Of a DNA stretch of 64,000 nt, positions 7,925-16,275 are shown in pieces (position 1 is the stretch's first letter; every line of letters starts with the position of its first letter). The position numbers and the translations under genes are program-made. The notes beneath the pieces were generated by a model. It saw only the letters and a program-made list of their open reading frames with translations, ran no database searches and was not told where the DNA came from. The stretch lies in NCBI RefSeq assembly GCF_003490935.1, contig NZ_QQGD01000004.1, positions 1 through 64,000 of the forward strand. The letters run 5' to 3'. The stretch is from Haemophilus haemolyticus_M (lineage in GTDB: Bacteria; Pseudomonadota; Gammaproteobacteria; Enterobacterales; Pasteurellaceae).

Positions 7925-10567
7925 TTATTCTTCAGAACCGATTTCTTCTAAAGAATCTTCTTCATCTGCATCACAAACACGCTCTAAACTTACTACGTGT
8001 TCATCATCGGTAGTACGAATTAAACGAACACCTTGCGTGTTACGACCTACGATACTCACCTCGCTTACTCGTGTGCGAACAAGAGTTCCTGCATCAGTGA
8101 TCAACATAATTTGGTCTGTTTCTTCTACTTGAGTTGCGGCAACGACTTTACCATTTCGTTCACTCACTTTAATAGAAATCACACCTTTTGTATTACGTGA
8201 TTTAGTTGGGTATTCACTTAATTGTGTACGTTTTCCGTAGCCGTTTTGCGTTGCGGTTAAAATTGCACCTTCACCTTTTGGCACAACGAGAGAAACCACT
8301 TTATCGATATTTAAATCTAATGATGCTTCAGCGTTGTCATCAGAAATATCTTCAATTTCTACCGCACTTTCATCGTCAGAAATATCGTTTGTTAAAGCCA
8401 ATTTGATACCGCGAACACCAGTCGCTAAACGCCCCATTGCACGCACAGCATTTTCTGCAAAACGTACCACGCGACCTTGTGATGAGAACAACATAATTTC
8501 GTTGCTACCATCGGTAATATCCACGCCGATTAATTCATCTTCGTCACGTAAATTTAATGCGATGATACCGTTTGAACGTGGACGGCTAAATTCGGTCAAG
8601 GCGATTTTCTTCACAATACCGCCAGCAGTTGCCATGACCACGAATTTATCTTCTTCGTAAGCAGAAACTGGCAAGATTGCAGTAATACGTTCGTTTTCTT
8701 GTAACGGAAGAATATTCACAATTGGACGACCGCGTGCGCCACGGCTTGCTTGTGGAAGTTGATATACTTTCAACCAATATAAACGGCCACGGCTAGAGAA
8801 GCATAGGATCGTATCGTGAGTATTTGCCACCAGTAATTTTTCGATGAAATCTTCTTCTTTCATCTTCGTTGCAGATTTGCCTTTACCGCCACGACGTTGT
8901 GCTTCATAGTCAGTCAATGGTTGGTATTTCACATAACCTTCGTGAGAAAGCGTCACAACTACGTCTTCTTGTGCGATTAAATCTTCTAAATCAATATCGC
9001 CAGAAGCTGCGGTAATTTCAGTTAAACGATCATCACCGAATTGCGCTTTCACTTCTTCCAATTCTTCACGAATTACTTCCATTAAACGTTCTGCGCTACT
9101 TAAAATATGAAGAAGATCCGCAATTTTAACTAATAATTCTTCATATTCTTTTACAACTTCTTCAAACGCAATGCCAGTTAAACGGTGTAAACGAAGTTCT
9201 AGAATTGCGTTGACTTGCGCTGGCGATAAGTAATATTGTTCACCTTGAATACCAAGATTTTCTTCTAAATCATCAGGACGAGCAGAAACATCAAGAAGAT
9301 TAATAATATCGCTATGTAACGTCCAAGAGCGTGAACTGATTGCTGTTGCCGCTTCCTCACGGTTTTTAGAGTTACGAATGATCGCAATCATTTCATCGAT
9401 ATTAGAACGAGCAACCGCTAAACCTTCCAAAATGTGCGTACGTTCACGCGCTTTGCGAAGTTCAAAGATAGAACGACGCGTAACGACTTCACGGCGGTGT
9501 AAAACAAAGGCTTCAATGATTTCTTTAAGATTAAATAAACGTGGCTGTCCGTGATCCAATGCCACCATATTGATCCCAAAGGTTACTTGCATTTGAGTAA
9601 GTGAGTAAAGATGATTTAATACCACTTCCCCTACTGCATCACGTTTAATATCAATCTCAATACGGATCCCTTCTTTATTTGAAAGGTCAGTAATATTGCT
9701 GATGCCTTCGATTTTTTTCTCGCGGATTAATTCAGCGATTTTCTCGACTAATTTTGCTTTATTTACTTGGTATGGCAATTCAGACACGATAATTTGCTCG
9801 CGTCCTTTTTCGTTGGTTTCTACCGTTGCACGAGCACGAACATACACTTTACCACGACCAGTGCGATAGGCTTCTTCAATCCCTTTACGACCATTAATTA
9901 ATGCCGCAGTTGGGAAGTCTGGTCCCGGAATATATTGCATTAATTCATCAATGGTAATTTCATTGTTGTCGATATAAGCCAAACAACCATTTAATACTTC
10001 ATTTAAGTTGTGAGGGGGAATGTTAGTTGCCATCCCCACCGCAATACCAGAAGAACCATTTGCTAAAAGTGCTGGAATACGAGTCGGCAATACATCTGGA
10101 ATCATTAATTCGCCATCATAGTTTGGCGAGAAATTGACGGTTTCTTTATCCAAATCCGTGAGCAATGCTTGCGTAATTTTTTGCATACGCACTTCGGTAT
10201 AACGCATTGCAGCTGGCGCATCACCATCAATTGAACCGAAGTTACCTTGCCCATCAACCAACATATAGCGAAGTGAGAATGGTTGTGCCATACGAACGAT
10301 TGTATCGTACACAGCTGAGTCACCATGCGGGTGATATTTACCGATTACATCACCCACAACACGCGCTGATTTTACATATTTTTTATTGGCGGTATTGCCT
10401 TCGCGATCCATGGAGAACAACACGCGGCGGTGAACAGGTTTTAAACCATCTCGAACGTCAGGTAATGCACGCCCAACGATAACCGACATCGCATAGTCAA
10501 GGTAGGAAGATTTGAGTTCTTCTTCAATATTGACAGGGGTGATAGATGATTGGATTGAATCCGTCAT
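7925..10567 (-). CDS. gyrA: DNA gyrase subunit A
   Basis: GyrA is the DNA-cleaving subunit of the A2B2 gyrase that introduces negative supercoils. The 880-residue protein starts with MTDSIQSSITPVNIEEELK; the ATG at 10567 is used, because the upstream in-frame ATG adds seven residues absent from relatives. The catalytic tyrosine lies in the MRYTEVRM motif, and six C-terminal beta-pinwheel blades end in an acidic tail. In the quinolone-resistance region, Ser84 and Asp88 (HPHGDSAVYD) are wild type. It is monocistronic, with its own promoter and terminator. Confidence 0.97.
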   Translation of the reverse strand: MTDSIQSSITPVNIEEELKSSYLDYAMSVIVGRALPDVRDGLKPVHRRVLFSMDREGNTANKKYVKSARVVGDVIGKYHPHGDSAVYDTIVRMAQPFSLRYMLVDGQGNFGSIDGDAPAAMRYTEVRMQKITQALLTDLDKETVNFSPNYDGELMIPDVLPTRIPALLANGSSGIAVGMATNIPPHNLNEVLNGCLAYIDNNEITIDELMQYIPGPDFPTAALINGRKGIEEAYRTGRGKVYVRARATVETNEKGREQIIVSELPYQVNKAKLVEKIAELIREKKIEGISNITDLSNKEGIRIEIDIKRDAVGEVVLNHLYSLTQMQVTFGINMVALDHGQPRLFNLKEIIEAFVLHRREVVTRRSIFELRKARERTHILEGLAVARSNIDEMIAIIRNSKNREEAATAISSRSWTLHSDIINLLDVSARPDDLEENLGIQGEQYYLSPAQVNAILELRLHRLTGIAFEEVVKEYEELLVKIADLLHILSSAERLMEVIREELEEVKAQFGDDRLTEITAASGDIDLEDLIAQEDVVVTLSHEGYVKYQPLTDYEAQRRGGKGKSATKMKEEDFIEKLLVANTHDTILCFSSRGRLYWLKVYQLPQASRGARGRPIVNILPLQENERITAILPVSAYEEDKFVVMATAGGIVKKIALTEFSRPRSNGIIALNLRDEDELIGVDITDGSNEIMLFSSQGRVVRFAENAVRAMGRLATGVRGIKLALTNDISDDESAVEIEDISDDNAEASLDLNIDKVVSLVVPKGEGAILTATQNGYGKRTQLSEYPTKSRNTKGVISIKVSERNGKVVAATQVEETDQIMLITDAGTLVRTRVSEVSIVGRNTQGVRLIRTTDDEHVVSLERVCDADEEDSLEEIGSEE

Positions 10568-10600
10568 TGGTATTCCTTTTTTGATCAAAAATTGTGGCGG

Positions 10601-10629
10601 ATTATAGCATAAAGGTATGTTTTTTACAT
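10601..10629 (-). promoter_or_regulatory. gyrA promoter candidate
   Basis: On the minus strand an extended -10 element, TGCTATAAT, has its hexamer at 10606-10601, about 35 bases upstream of the gyrA start codon. The -35 region is weak (TGTAAA), which fits an extended -10 promoter. Confidence 0.55.
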
Positions 10630-10643
10630 TAGGATTTCGCCTA

Positions 10644-11073
10644 ATGGCGACTTACTTTCTTTTGTTTGTACAAAAGAAAGTAAGCAAAGAAAAGTACCCC
10701 CAGTTAAATCGCTAATCTTTGCTTTGTTTCAATTTTCTTTACGGCGATTTTCTAAACTCGCAACTACGTTTCTCAAACAGACGAAAATTGCCTAAAAATT
10801 GAAAGTCGCAAAGGCGATTTATATGGGTCCCGAGTTTATCGGAGGATCATTTAAAAAGTGCGGTTGGTTTTAGGGAGGTTTTTATAGGTCGTTTTATTTG
10901 TAGGTGGAATTAAATGGGTTCCCTTATTTTCCGCCTTTGTTTCATAGAATTTGTAGGAAATTTTCGTCTGTTTGAGCCGTTTGCGGCGAGTTCAGAAAAT
11001 TTCCGTTAAGCAAATTGTATGAAACAAAGGAAATAAGGAAAAGTAGGTCGTACTTTCAAGTATTGAAAGTACG
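10644..11073. repeat. large imperfect inverted repeat with MATYFLL-type mini-ORF
   Basis: The 500-base gap between gyrA and ycaO holds a structured element, not a conventional gene. At its left end a 15-bp perfect palindrome arm pair (CTTACTTTCTTTTGT / ACAAAAGAAAGTAAG, 10651-10684) lies inside a 23-codon frame (10644-10715) reading MATYFLLFVQKKVSKEKYP. The segment 10722-10800 recurs in inverted, diverged form at 10940-11030, for example CAGACGAAAATT versus AATTTTCGTCTG. The right end is an 11-bp perfect hairpin CGTACTTTCAA / TTGAAAGTACG (11049-11073). One USS lies at about 10857. I infer a degenerate dispersed repeat; coding is doubtful. Confidence 0.6.
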
Positions 11074-11086
11074 ATATAAGCCTAAT

Positions 11087-12850
11087 TTATTTTTGATGTA
11101 CTCGCTTTGCTTTCTGCAACTTCCCATAAGCCCCCAGCAACGCCTGATGTTCCTTAAAGTTTTCCAAATTTTCATCACTTGCTGGAAGATTGTAGAACGG
11201 ATTGCCTCCTTCAGAGACAGCTGCCCAAGCTTGTTTAACTGCATCTTTACCATACATTTTTTCAAACACTGTACGATATTGCGCTGGTTCGCGATTTTCA
11301 TCTAAATGTAATTCTATGATGGAAATTAATGCACGGTAATAATTCACACGTTCTGTAGTGAATACGGAGCTATTCATATTTAGTGTCCAGTTTGCCCAAT
11401 CTAATGCTTGTTCTAATTCACCTAATGCAAGGTGGAGCATTGATTTTAATTCACCGACGCGTAAAGTTGTCCAGCCGCTATTTTTAGGTGCAACGATGCC
11501 GATAAATTCACGCACGCGAGTTGCATCGTCAATATCTTGTCCGTCTAATTCTTCTAATAATTCTTGATAGGTTTCCGCATCGTGATGCCAATTTGGTAAA
11601 TCCAGTAAAATTTCGCGCCAATCCATTCCCATATTGTTGTTGGCGTAAATTAAATCATCTGCAGGATAAATATCAGACATACCTGGCACAATAATACGGC
11701 ACGCATAGACATCCAAATGGTTGTAATCCATTACGTAAACTTCTTTTTCATCGGCACGGAAAATTGCCATTAAATTATTGTATTCTTCTTGCGTGGTACC
11801 GCTGAAATCCCAATCAGAAAATTCATAATCAGGCGTTTCTTTGAATAAATCCCAAGAAATTAAACCGCTTGAGTCAATAAAGTGGGTTTCTAAATTAGCG
11901 TGTTCAGCCACATCATCATTATTGAAAGATGGTGGTGAGAAGACATCCAAATCTTTCAAGCTACGACCTTGTAAAAGCTCCGTCACCGTACGTTCTAATG
12001 CCACTTGGAAATTTGGATGAGCACCAAAAGAGGCAAAGCAAGTGCCGTTATTAGGATTTAATAACACTACGCAAATAACAGGGTATTTTCCGCCAAGTGA
12101 AGCATCAAAAGCATAAATTGGGAATCCTTCCTCCTCTAATTTCGCAATAGAAGCCTGAATAGATGGATAGCGATCCATCACAGGTTTTGGAATTTCTGGC
12201 AGACTGATCGCTTCAGCGATAATTTTGTTTTTAACATAACGCTCAAATACCTCTGACAAGCCTTGCACACGTGCTTCAAATTTCGTATTGCCCGCAGACA
12301 TGCCATTTGAGACATAAAGGTTGGCAATAATACTTTGTGGAATGTAAACGGTTTGTTCGTCCGATTGACGAACATAAGGCATCGCCACGATCCCGCGATC
12401 ATAATTGCCAGATTGTAAATCGACTAATAATTCAGGCGTAAGCTCGGCATTAGGATCAAAATAATCCAATAAATAATCATCTAAAATGCCATTAGGTAGT
12501 AAGGCATCATCTTCAATCGGGAACCATTTTTCATTGGGATAATGCACAAAATCGCCGTTTGCAATTTCTTGCCCTAAATAGAAATCAGCAAAAAAATAAT
12601 TGGTGGAAAGACGTTCAAAATATTCGCCAAGGGCGGAGGCTAACGCCGCTTTTTTGCTTGCCCCTTTACCATTAGAAAAACAATGCGGGCAGTCTTTATC
12701 GCGAATATGCACAGACCACACATTTGGCACTGGATTCAACCAAGATGCCTCTTCAATATTAAAACCAAGTGCGGTCAATTTTTGCTGAAATTTTGCAATG
12801 CTATCTTCCAATGCGGCATCTTTGCCAAGGATAAACGTTTGTTCTGTCAT
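11087..12850 (-). CDS. ycaO: YcaO-domain protein (30S ribosomal protein S12 accessory factor)
   Basis: The 587-residue protein aligns by eye with E. coli YcaO from its first residues (MTEQTFILGKDAALEDSI) through the YcaO ATP-binding core (KKAALASALGEYFERLSTNY, NTKFEARVQGLSEVFERYVK) to a C-terminal helical, TPR-like region. In E. coli, YcaO supports RimO-dependent beta-methylthiolation of S12 Asp88. The ATG at 12850 is preceded by a TTTAGGAAC ribosome site; the longer open frame to 12943 runs through a USS and lacks homology. No azole peptide precursor or dehydrogenase lies nearby, so a RiPP role is unlikely. Confidence 0.9.
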   Translation of the reverse strand: MTEQTFILGKDAALEDSIAKFQQKLTALGFNIEEASWLNPVPNVWSVHIRDKDCPHCFSNGKGASKKAALASALGEYFERLSTNYFFADFYLGQEIANGDFVHYPNEKWFPIEDDALLPNGILDDYLLDYFDPNAELTPELLVDLQSGNYDRGIVAMPYVRQSDEQTVYIPQSIIANLYVSNGMSAGNTKFEARVQGLSEVFERYVKNKIIAEAISLPEIPKPVMDRYPSIQASIAKLEEEGFPIYAFDASLGGKYPVICVVLLNPNNGTCFASFGAHPNFQVALERTVTELLQGRSLKDLDVFSPPSFNNDDVAEHANLETHFIDSSGLISWDLFKETPDYEFSDWDFSGTTQEEYNNLMAIFRADEKEVYVMDYNHLDVYACRIIVPGMSDIYPADDLIYANNNMGMDWREILLDLPNWHHDAETYQELLEELDGQDIDDATRVREFIGIVAPKNSGWTTLRVGELKSMLHLALGELEQALDWANWTLNMNSSVFTTERVNYYRALISIIELHLDENREPAQYRTVFEKMYGKDAVKQAWAAVSEGGNPFYNLPASDENLENFKEHQALLGAYGKLQKAKRVHQK

Positions 12851-12929
12851 TTTTGTTCCTAAATAAGAAAAAAGTGCGGTGAATAATAGGGGAGTTTTAA
12901 TAGCGGGGCAAGATTTTTTCGGCAAAAAT

Positions 12930-12955
12930 AAACCCCGAAACACTTCGGGGTTTTC
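12930..12955 (-). terminator. terminator between 12987-13463 gene and ycaO
   Basis: A perfect 7-bp GC-rich stem CCCCGAA / TTCGGGG with an ACAC loop is followed on the minus strand by TTTATTTTTG. It ends the upstream minus-strand gene. It is itself framed by two inverted USS, at about 12872 and 12957. Confidence 0.8.
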
Positions 12956-12986
12956 TACCGCACTTTTAACGTATATTTGATTGGCG

Positions 12987-13463
12987 TTAAAGTAACGTTG
13001 GATTGAACCGCATTTTCAAGGCAATCGTAATGGTGGCGAAAATTTTCTCATCGTTAAGAGGAAAGTTTTCTCGTAAAGTGCGGTGGGAATCAGTTATATT
13101 TATTTGGGCTTGTGATAATTCATTTAATAAAATCGGGAGAGAAAGATTGAGTTGCTCAGAGATTTGTTGAATGGAGAAATGTTCGAAAGTCATCACCAAG
13201 CGATCTAAATTGCAGTAAGAAGGCATTCGATTATGTGTGATGAGATCGGCAAATTGAGTGTTGATTTTTACCCATTTCTTCTTACGGCTATAAAAATGCA
13301 GTAACAAACCAAATACGGTAAATCCAGCAAAGAAAAGATGAATATCTAAGGCTTGAGTAAAAGAAAAGCCTAACCACATTGAAATGCCACTTGCAACAAC
13401 AAAAAGCAAACTTAGGGCTAATCCCCACACTAAGAAAAATTTATAAATCACTTCAAATTTCAT
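12987..13463 (-). CDS. conserved membrane protein of unknown function
   Basis: A 158-residue protein with two N-terminal transmembrane helices (about residues 8-32 and 40-60) joined by a short loop, then a basic RKKKW stretch and a cytoplasmic region of about 95 residues. The C-terminal part contains MTFEHFSIQQISEQLNLS, which looks like a helix-turn-helix-like segment but is too short to call. I recognise it only as a Haemophilus hypothetical protein. It is transcribed alone towards ycaO and separated from it by a terminator. Confidence 0.65.
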   Translation of the reverse strand: MKFEVIYKFFLVWGLALSLLFVVASGISMWLGFSFTQALDIHLFFAGFTVFGLLLHFYSRKKKWVKINTQFADLITHNRMPSYCNLDRLVMTFEHFSIQQISEQLNLSLPILLNELSQAQINITDSHRTLRENFPLNDEKIFATITIALKMRFNPTLL

Positions 13464-13691
13464 TGAATTATCCTTTTCTACGAAATAACCATAGGAAAAT
13501 ATAGAACACCTAATATTATAGAGTCCTTTTATCTCATTTTACTACGTTATATTTGAATTAATATATCGATGCTGTAGAATTCGTTGTAGTGTCTCGTTTT
13601 TAAAAAGTTAAAATGAAAAAACTTACCATTTTAACCGCACTTAGCCCGAACTTTTACATCAACATTTGAATAACCACATTGAAAAATCACT

Positions 13692-14498
13692 ATGACTATT
13701 TATGACATCAATTTTGCTGAACTTTATCAACAACACTTAATCGCGTGTAATCATTACAACTTGCCTCCGACAAAATGGGATAAAAAAGCTGTGAAAATGG
13801 CAGAAAACCTAGTCGGCAAGCCTTCTGCATATAATCAGCAATTATTGCAAGCTATGAATGTGCAAGCCGATGAAACTGTGTTGGATATTGGCTGTGGCCC
13901 CGGTACCTTTGCTGTACCACTCGCGCAACAAGGCTCAACGGTATATGCCTTGGATTATAGCAATGGAATGTTAGATTGCTTGGCGCAGTTCAAACAGAAA
14001 CTTGGTTTGCATCATCTCACGATATTTCATAAATCTTGGACGGATAACTGGGATGATGTGCCACAAGCTGATGTGGTGTTGGCATCTCGTTCCACGTTGG
14101 TGGACGATTTGGACGATATGATTGAAAAACTCTGTGCCAAAGCGAAAAAACGTGTTTTTTTGACTTCTGTCACACAACGCCATTTTTTAGATGAGGGCGT
14201 ATTTGAGGCGATTGGGCGTGAAGATATTGGTTTCCCCACTTATATTTATTTACTCAATCGGTTGTATCAAAAAGGCATTCAGGCAAATTTGAATTTTATT
14301 GAAACAGAGTCGGGTTGTTTTCAAGGTGAAATCTATGAGGATTTATTAGCCTCGGTGGAATTTTCTTTAGGCGAACTTTCCGAAAAAGAAAAACAAGGTT
14401 TAAAAGCCTTTTACGATCGTAAACAAGCCAACAACGAACCAATTTCTCACGGACAGAAAAAATGGGCGTTGATTTGGTGGAATGCGGATCGCATCTAA
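13692..14498 (+). CDS. class I SAM-dependent methyltransferase
   Basis: This 268-residue soluble protein has the SAM-binding motif I VLDIGCGPGTFAVPLAQ at about residues 64-80, followed by an acidic end of strand beta-2 (VYALDYS) and a DVVLASRS motif. The overall sequence matches the class I methyltransferase fold, and a similar gene precedes gloB in H. influenzae. The substrate cannot be told from sequence. It begins a short plus-strand group with gloB, 59 bases downstream, and is divergent from the preceding membrane protein gene. Confidence 0.8.
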   Translation: MTIYDINFAELYQQHLIACNHYNLPPTKWDKKAVKMAENLVGKPSAYNQQLLQAMNVQADETVLDIGCGPGTFAVPLAQQGSTVYALDYSNGMLDCLAQFKQKLGLHHLTIFHKSWTDNWDDVPQADVVLASRSTLVDDLDDMIEKLCAKAKKRVFLTSVTQRHFLDEGVFEAIGREDIGFPTYIYLLNRLYQKGIQANLNFIETESGCFQGEIYEDLLASVEFSLGELSEKEKQGLKAFYDRKQANNEPISHGQKKWALIWWNADRI

Positions 14499-14557
14499 TG
14501 TTTTAAGCGGAATCAATTTATTTTTCTATCACAAATGAAAAGGACGATTAGACGATT

Positions 14558-15259
14558 ATGTTATTTGCTTTGCCTGCGCTAAATGATAACTACATTTGGC
14601 TTTATCAACGAGAAAATCTGCCTCTTATTATTGTCGATTTGCCTGAAACGGACAAGCTGTTTGCATGGCTAGATAAGCAAAATGCAACGGTTGAAGCGGT
14701 GTTGCTTACTCACGAACATGAGGATCATACACAAGGTGTGTCGGCATTTAAAAAACGTTATCCAACGGTGCCGATTTATGGGCCGCAAGAATGTGAGAAA
14801 AAAGGCGCAACTCAAATTGTGAATGAAGGAAAGATCCTTACCGAATATTATCAAATTGATGTCATTCCGACTGGTGGACACACTAAACAGCACGTTAGTT
14901 TTTTAGTAGATAATCATTTATTTTGTGGTGATGCGTTATTTTCTGCAGGTTGCGGACGTGTTTTCACAGGTAATTATGCGCAGATGTTTGATGGTTTACA
15001 GCGTTTGAATACCTTGCCTGACGAGACGATTGTTTGTCCTGCTCACGAATACACCTTGGGGAATTTAGCTTTTGCGGAAACTGTGCTGGTGGAGAAAAGT
15101 GCGGTAGAAAAGCAGCGTATTTTTGTTGAAATACAACGGGCTGAAAATAAACCTAGTTTACCGACGACATTAAAACTAGAGCGAGAAATTAATCCGTTTT
15201 TACAAGCAAAAACACTTGAAGAATTTACCGCACTTCGCAAAGCAAAAGATATTTTTTAA
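14558..15259 (+). CDS. gloB: hydroxyacylglutathione hydrolase (glyoxalase II)
   Basis: GloB hydrolyses S-lactoylglutathione to lactate and glutathione, completing methylglyoxal detoxification. The 233-residue protein carries the metallo-beta-lactamase binuclear metal motif THEHEDHTQG at about residues 51-60, the GGHTKQH motif, an FCGDALFSAGCGRVF loop and the C-terminal AHEYT metal/substrate region. A USS lies within the gene at about 15096 and a USS core near the 3' end at 15228. Confidence 0.93.
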   Translation: MLFALPALNDNYIWLYQRENLPLIIVDLPETDKLFAWLDKQNATVEAVLLTHEHEDHTQGVSAFKKRYPTVPIYGPQECEKKGATQIVNEGKILTEYYQIDVIPTGGHTKQHVSFLVDNHLFCGDALFSAGCGRVFTGNYAQMFDGLQRLNTLPDETIVCPAHEYTLGNLAFAETVLVEKSAVEKQRIFVEIQRAENKPSLPTTLKLEREINPFLQAKTLEEFTALRKAKDIF

Positions 15260-15302
15260 TATTGGCTGAGGACAAAGTGCGGTGATTTTTTAAATTAGCG
15301 GG

Positions 15303-16163
15303 TTATTTTTTTCTTGCTAACATTGTGGCAAATTTCATTTTAATGCGATTGCCGTTTTTATCGGTTTTGTGTAATTCGCCCATATTTTCGTTATATTCTA
15401 AAAATTCCCAATCTTTGTAATATTCTTTTAATTCATTTTCAGCAAAAGTGAAAGAGAACGGAAGTGGGCAAGGCACATCATCAGTGGACATAGCAGCAAC
15501 GATTAAGTTATACCCGCCAACATTGGTGTGTTCTTGCATATTTTTAATGATTGACGGCACACGTTCACGATTTAAGAACATAAACACCACCGTTGAAACA
15601 ATAAAATCATAGTTTTCTTGAATGTTGGCGGAGTTAATATCATAAAGTGCGGTAGAAATATTAAGGTTTTCTTTCTCTTTGGTTTCATTTAAAAAGGCAA
15701 TGCTATTTTCATTGTGATCCCAAGAGGTCACATCATAGCCTAATAAACTTAAATAAAGTGAATTACGCCCTTGGCCGCAACCTAAATCTAATACTTTACA
15801 AGGCGAGATAATTTTTGCAGCATCCACCACATCGCCGTGAGTGGCAGTCATATTGTATTTTTTACTGAAGTAATCTTCTTTTTTGCAATAGAAACCTAGC
15901 GTACATTCTAAATCATCAGAAAGCGCTTCAACACGATGCCATGCTTGAGGTTCAACAAAAGGAATGTCACTTTCTGGGGTGAAAATATGCTCGGCAACAG
16001 CATCGCCATTTTCGGTTAGCTCATAAAATTTGAGTTTACCTTTTAATACGGTTAATTTCCCCCAAGTGCCGACTTTTGTGTTATGCTTTTCTTGGAACAT
16101 TTGTGGCAATTTGTCTTTTGTCCACACAGGCATTTGTTTATAGCAAATTAATTCGTTTTTCAT
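15303..16163 (-). CDS. tehB: tellurite resistance methyltransferase TehB
   Basis: The 286-residue protein has an N-terminal cupin-like domain (about residues 1-95) and a C-terminal SAM methyltransferase domain with VLDLGCGQGRNSLYLSLLG, the two-domain form known from Haemophilus TehB. It methylates tellurite and has been linked to oxidant resistance and haem use in H. influenzae. The start at 16163 (MKNELICYKQMPVW) matches the known protein; the frame to 16175 adds four residues only. No tehA lies beside it. Confidence 0.93.
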   Translation of the reverse strand: MKNELICYKQMPVWTKDKLPQMFQEKHNTKVGTWGKLTVLKGKLKFYELTENGDAVAEHIFTPESDIPFVEPQAWHRVEALSDDLECTLGFYCKKEDYFSKKYNMTATHGDVVDAAKIISPCKVLDLGCGQGRNSLYLSLLGYDVTSWDHNENSIAFLNETKEKENLNISTALYDINSANIQENYDFIVSTVVFMFLNRERVPSIIKNMQEHTNVGGYNLIVAAMSTDDVPCPLPFSFTFAENELKEYYKDWEFLEYNENMGELHKTDKNGNRIKMKFATMLARKK

Positions 16164-16230
16164 AATATTCTCCAAACAGATAAATAGTTGAGTGTTATAG
16201 TAGGTTATAAGTTACCTATTTTCAACAAGA

Positions 16231-16258
16231 AAATAAAAGGGCAACGTAATGTTGCCCT
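16231..16258 (-). terminator. metG terminator
   Basis: An 8-bp stem AGGGCAAC / GTTGCCCT with a five-base loop followed on the minus strand by TTTTATTTTC, just beyond the metG stop at 16276. Confidence 0.85.
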
Positions 16259-16275
16259 AATTTAGATTGAATAGA

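Noticed and set aside
11087..12850. azole-forming RiPP cluster around ycaO
   Set aside because: No precursor peptide, dehydrogenase or leader-binding partner nearby; the protein is the stand-alone YcaO type.
15303..16163. functional tellurite resistance operon
   Set aside because: tehB stands alone without tehA, as in other Haemophilus, and probably serves oxidant or haem-related functions.
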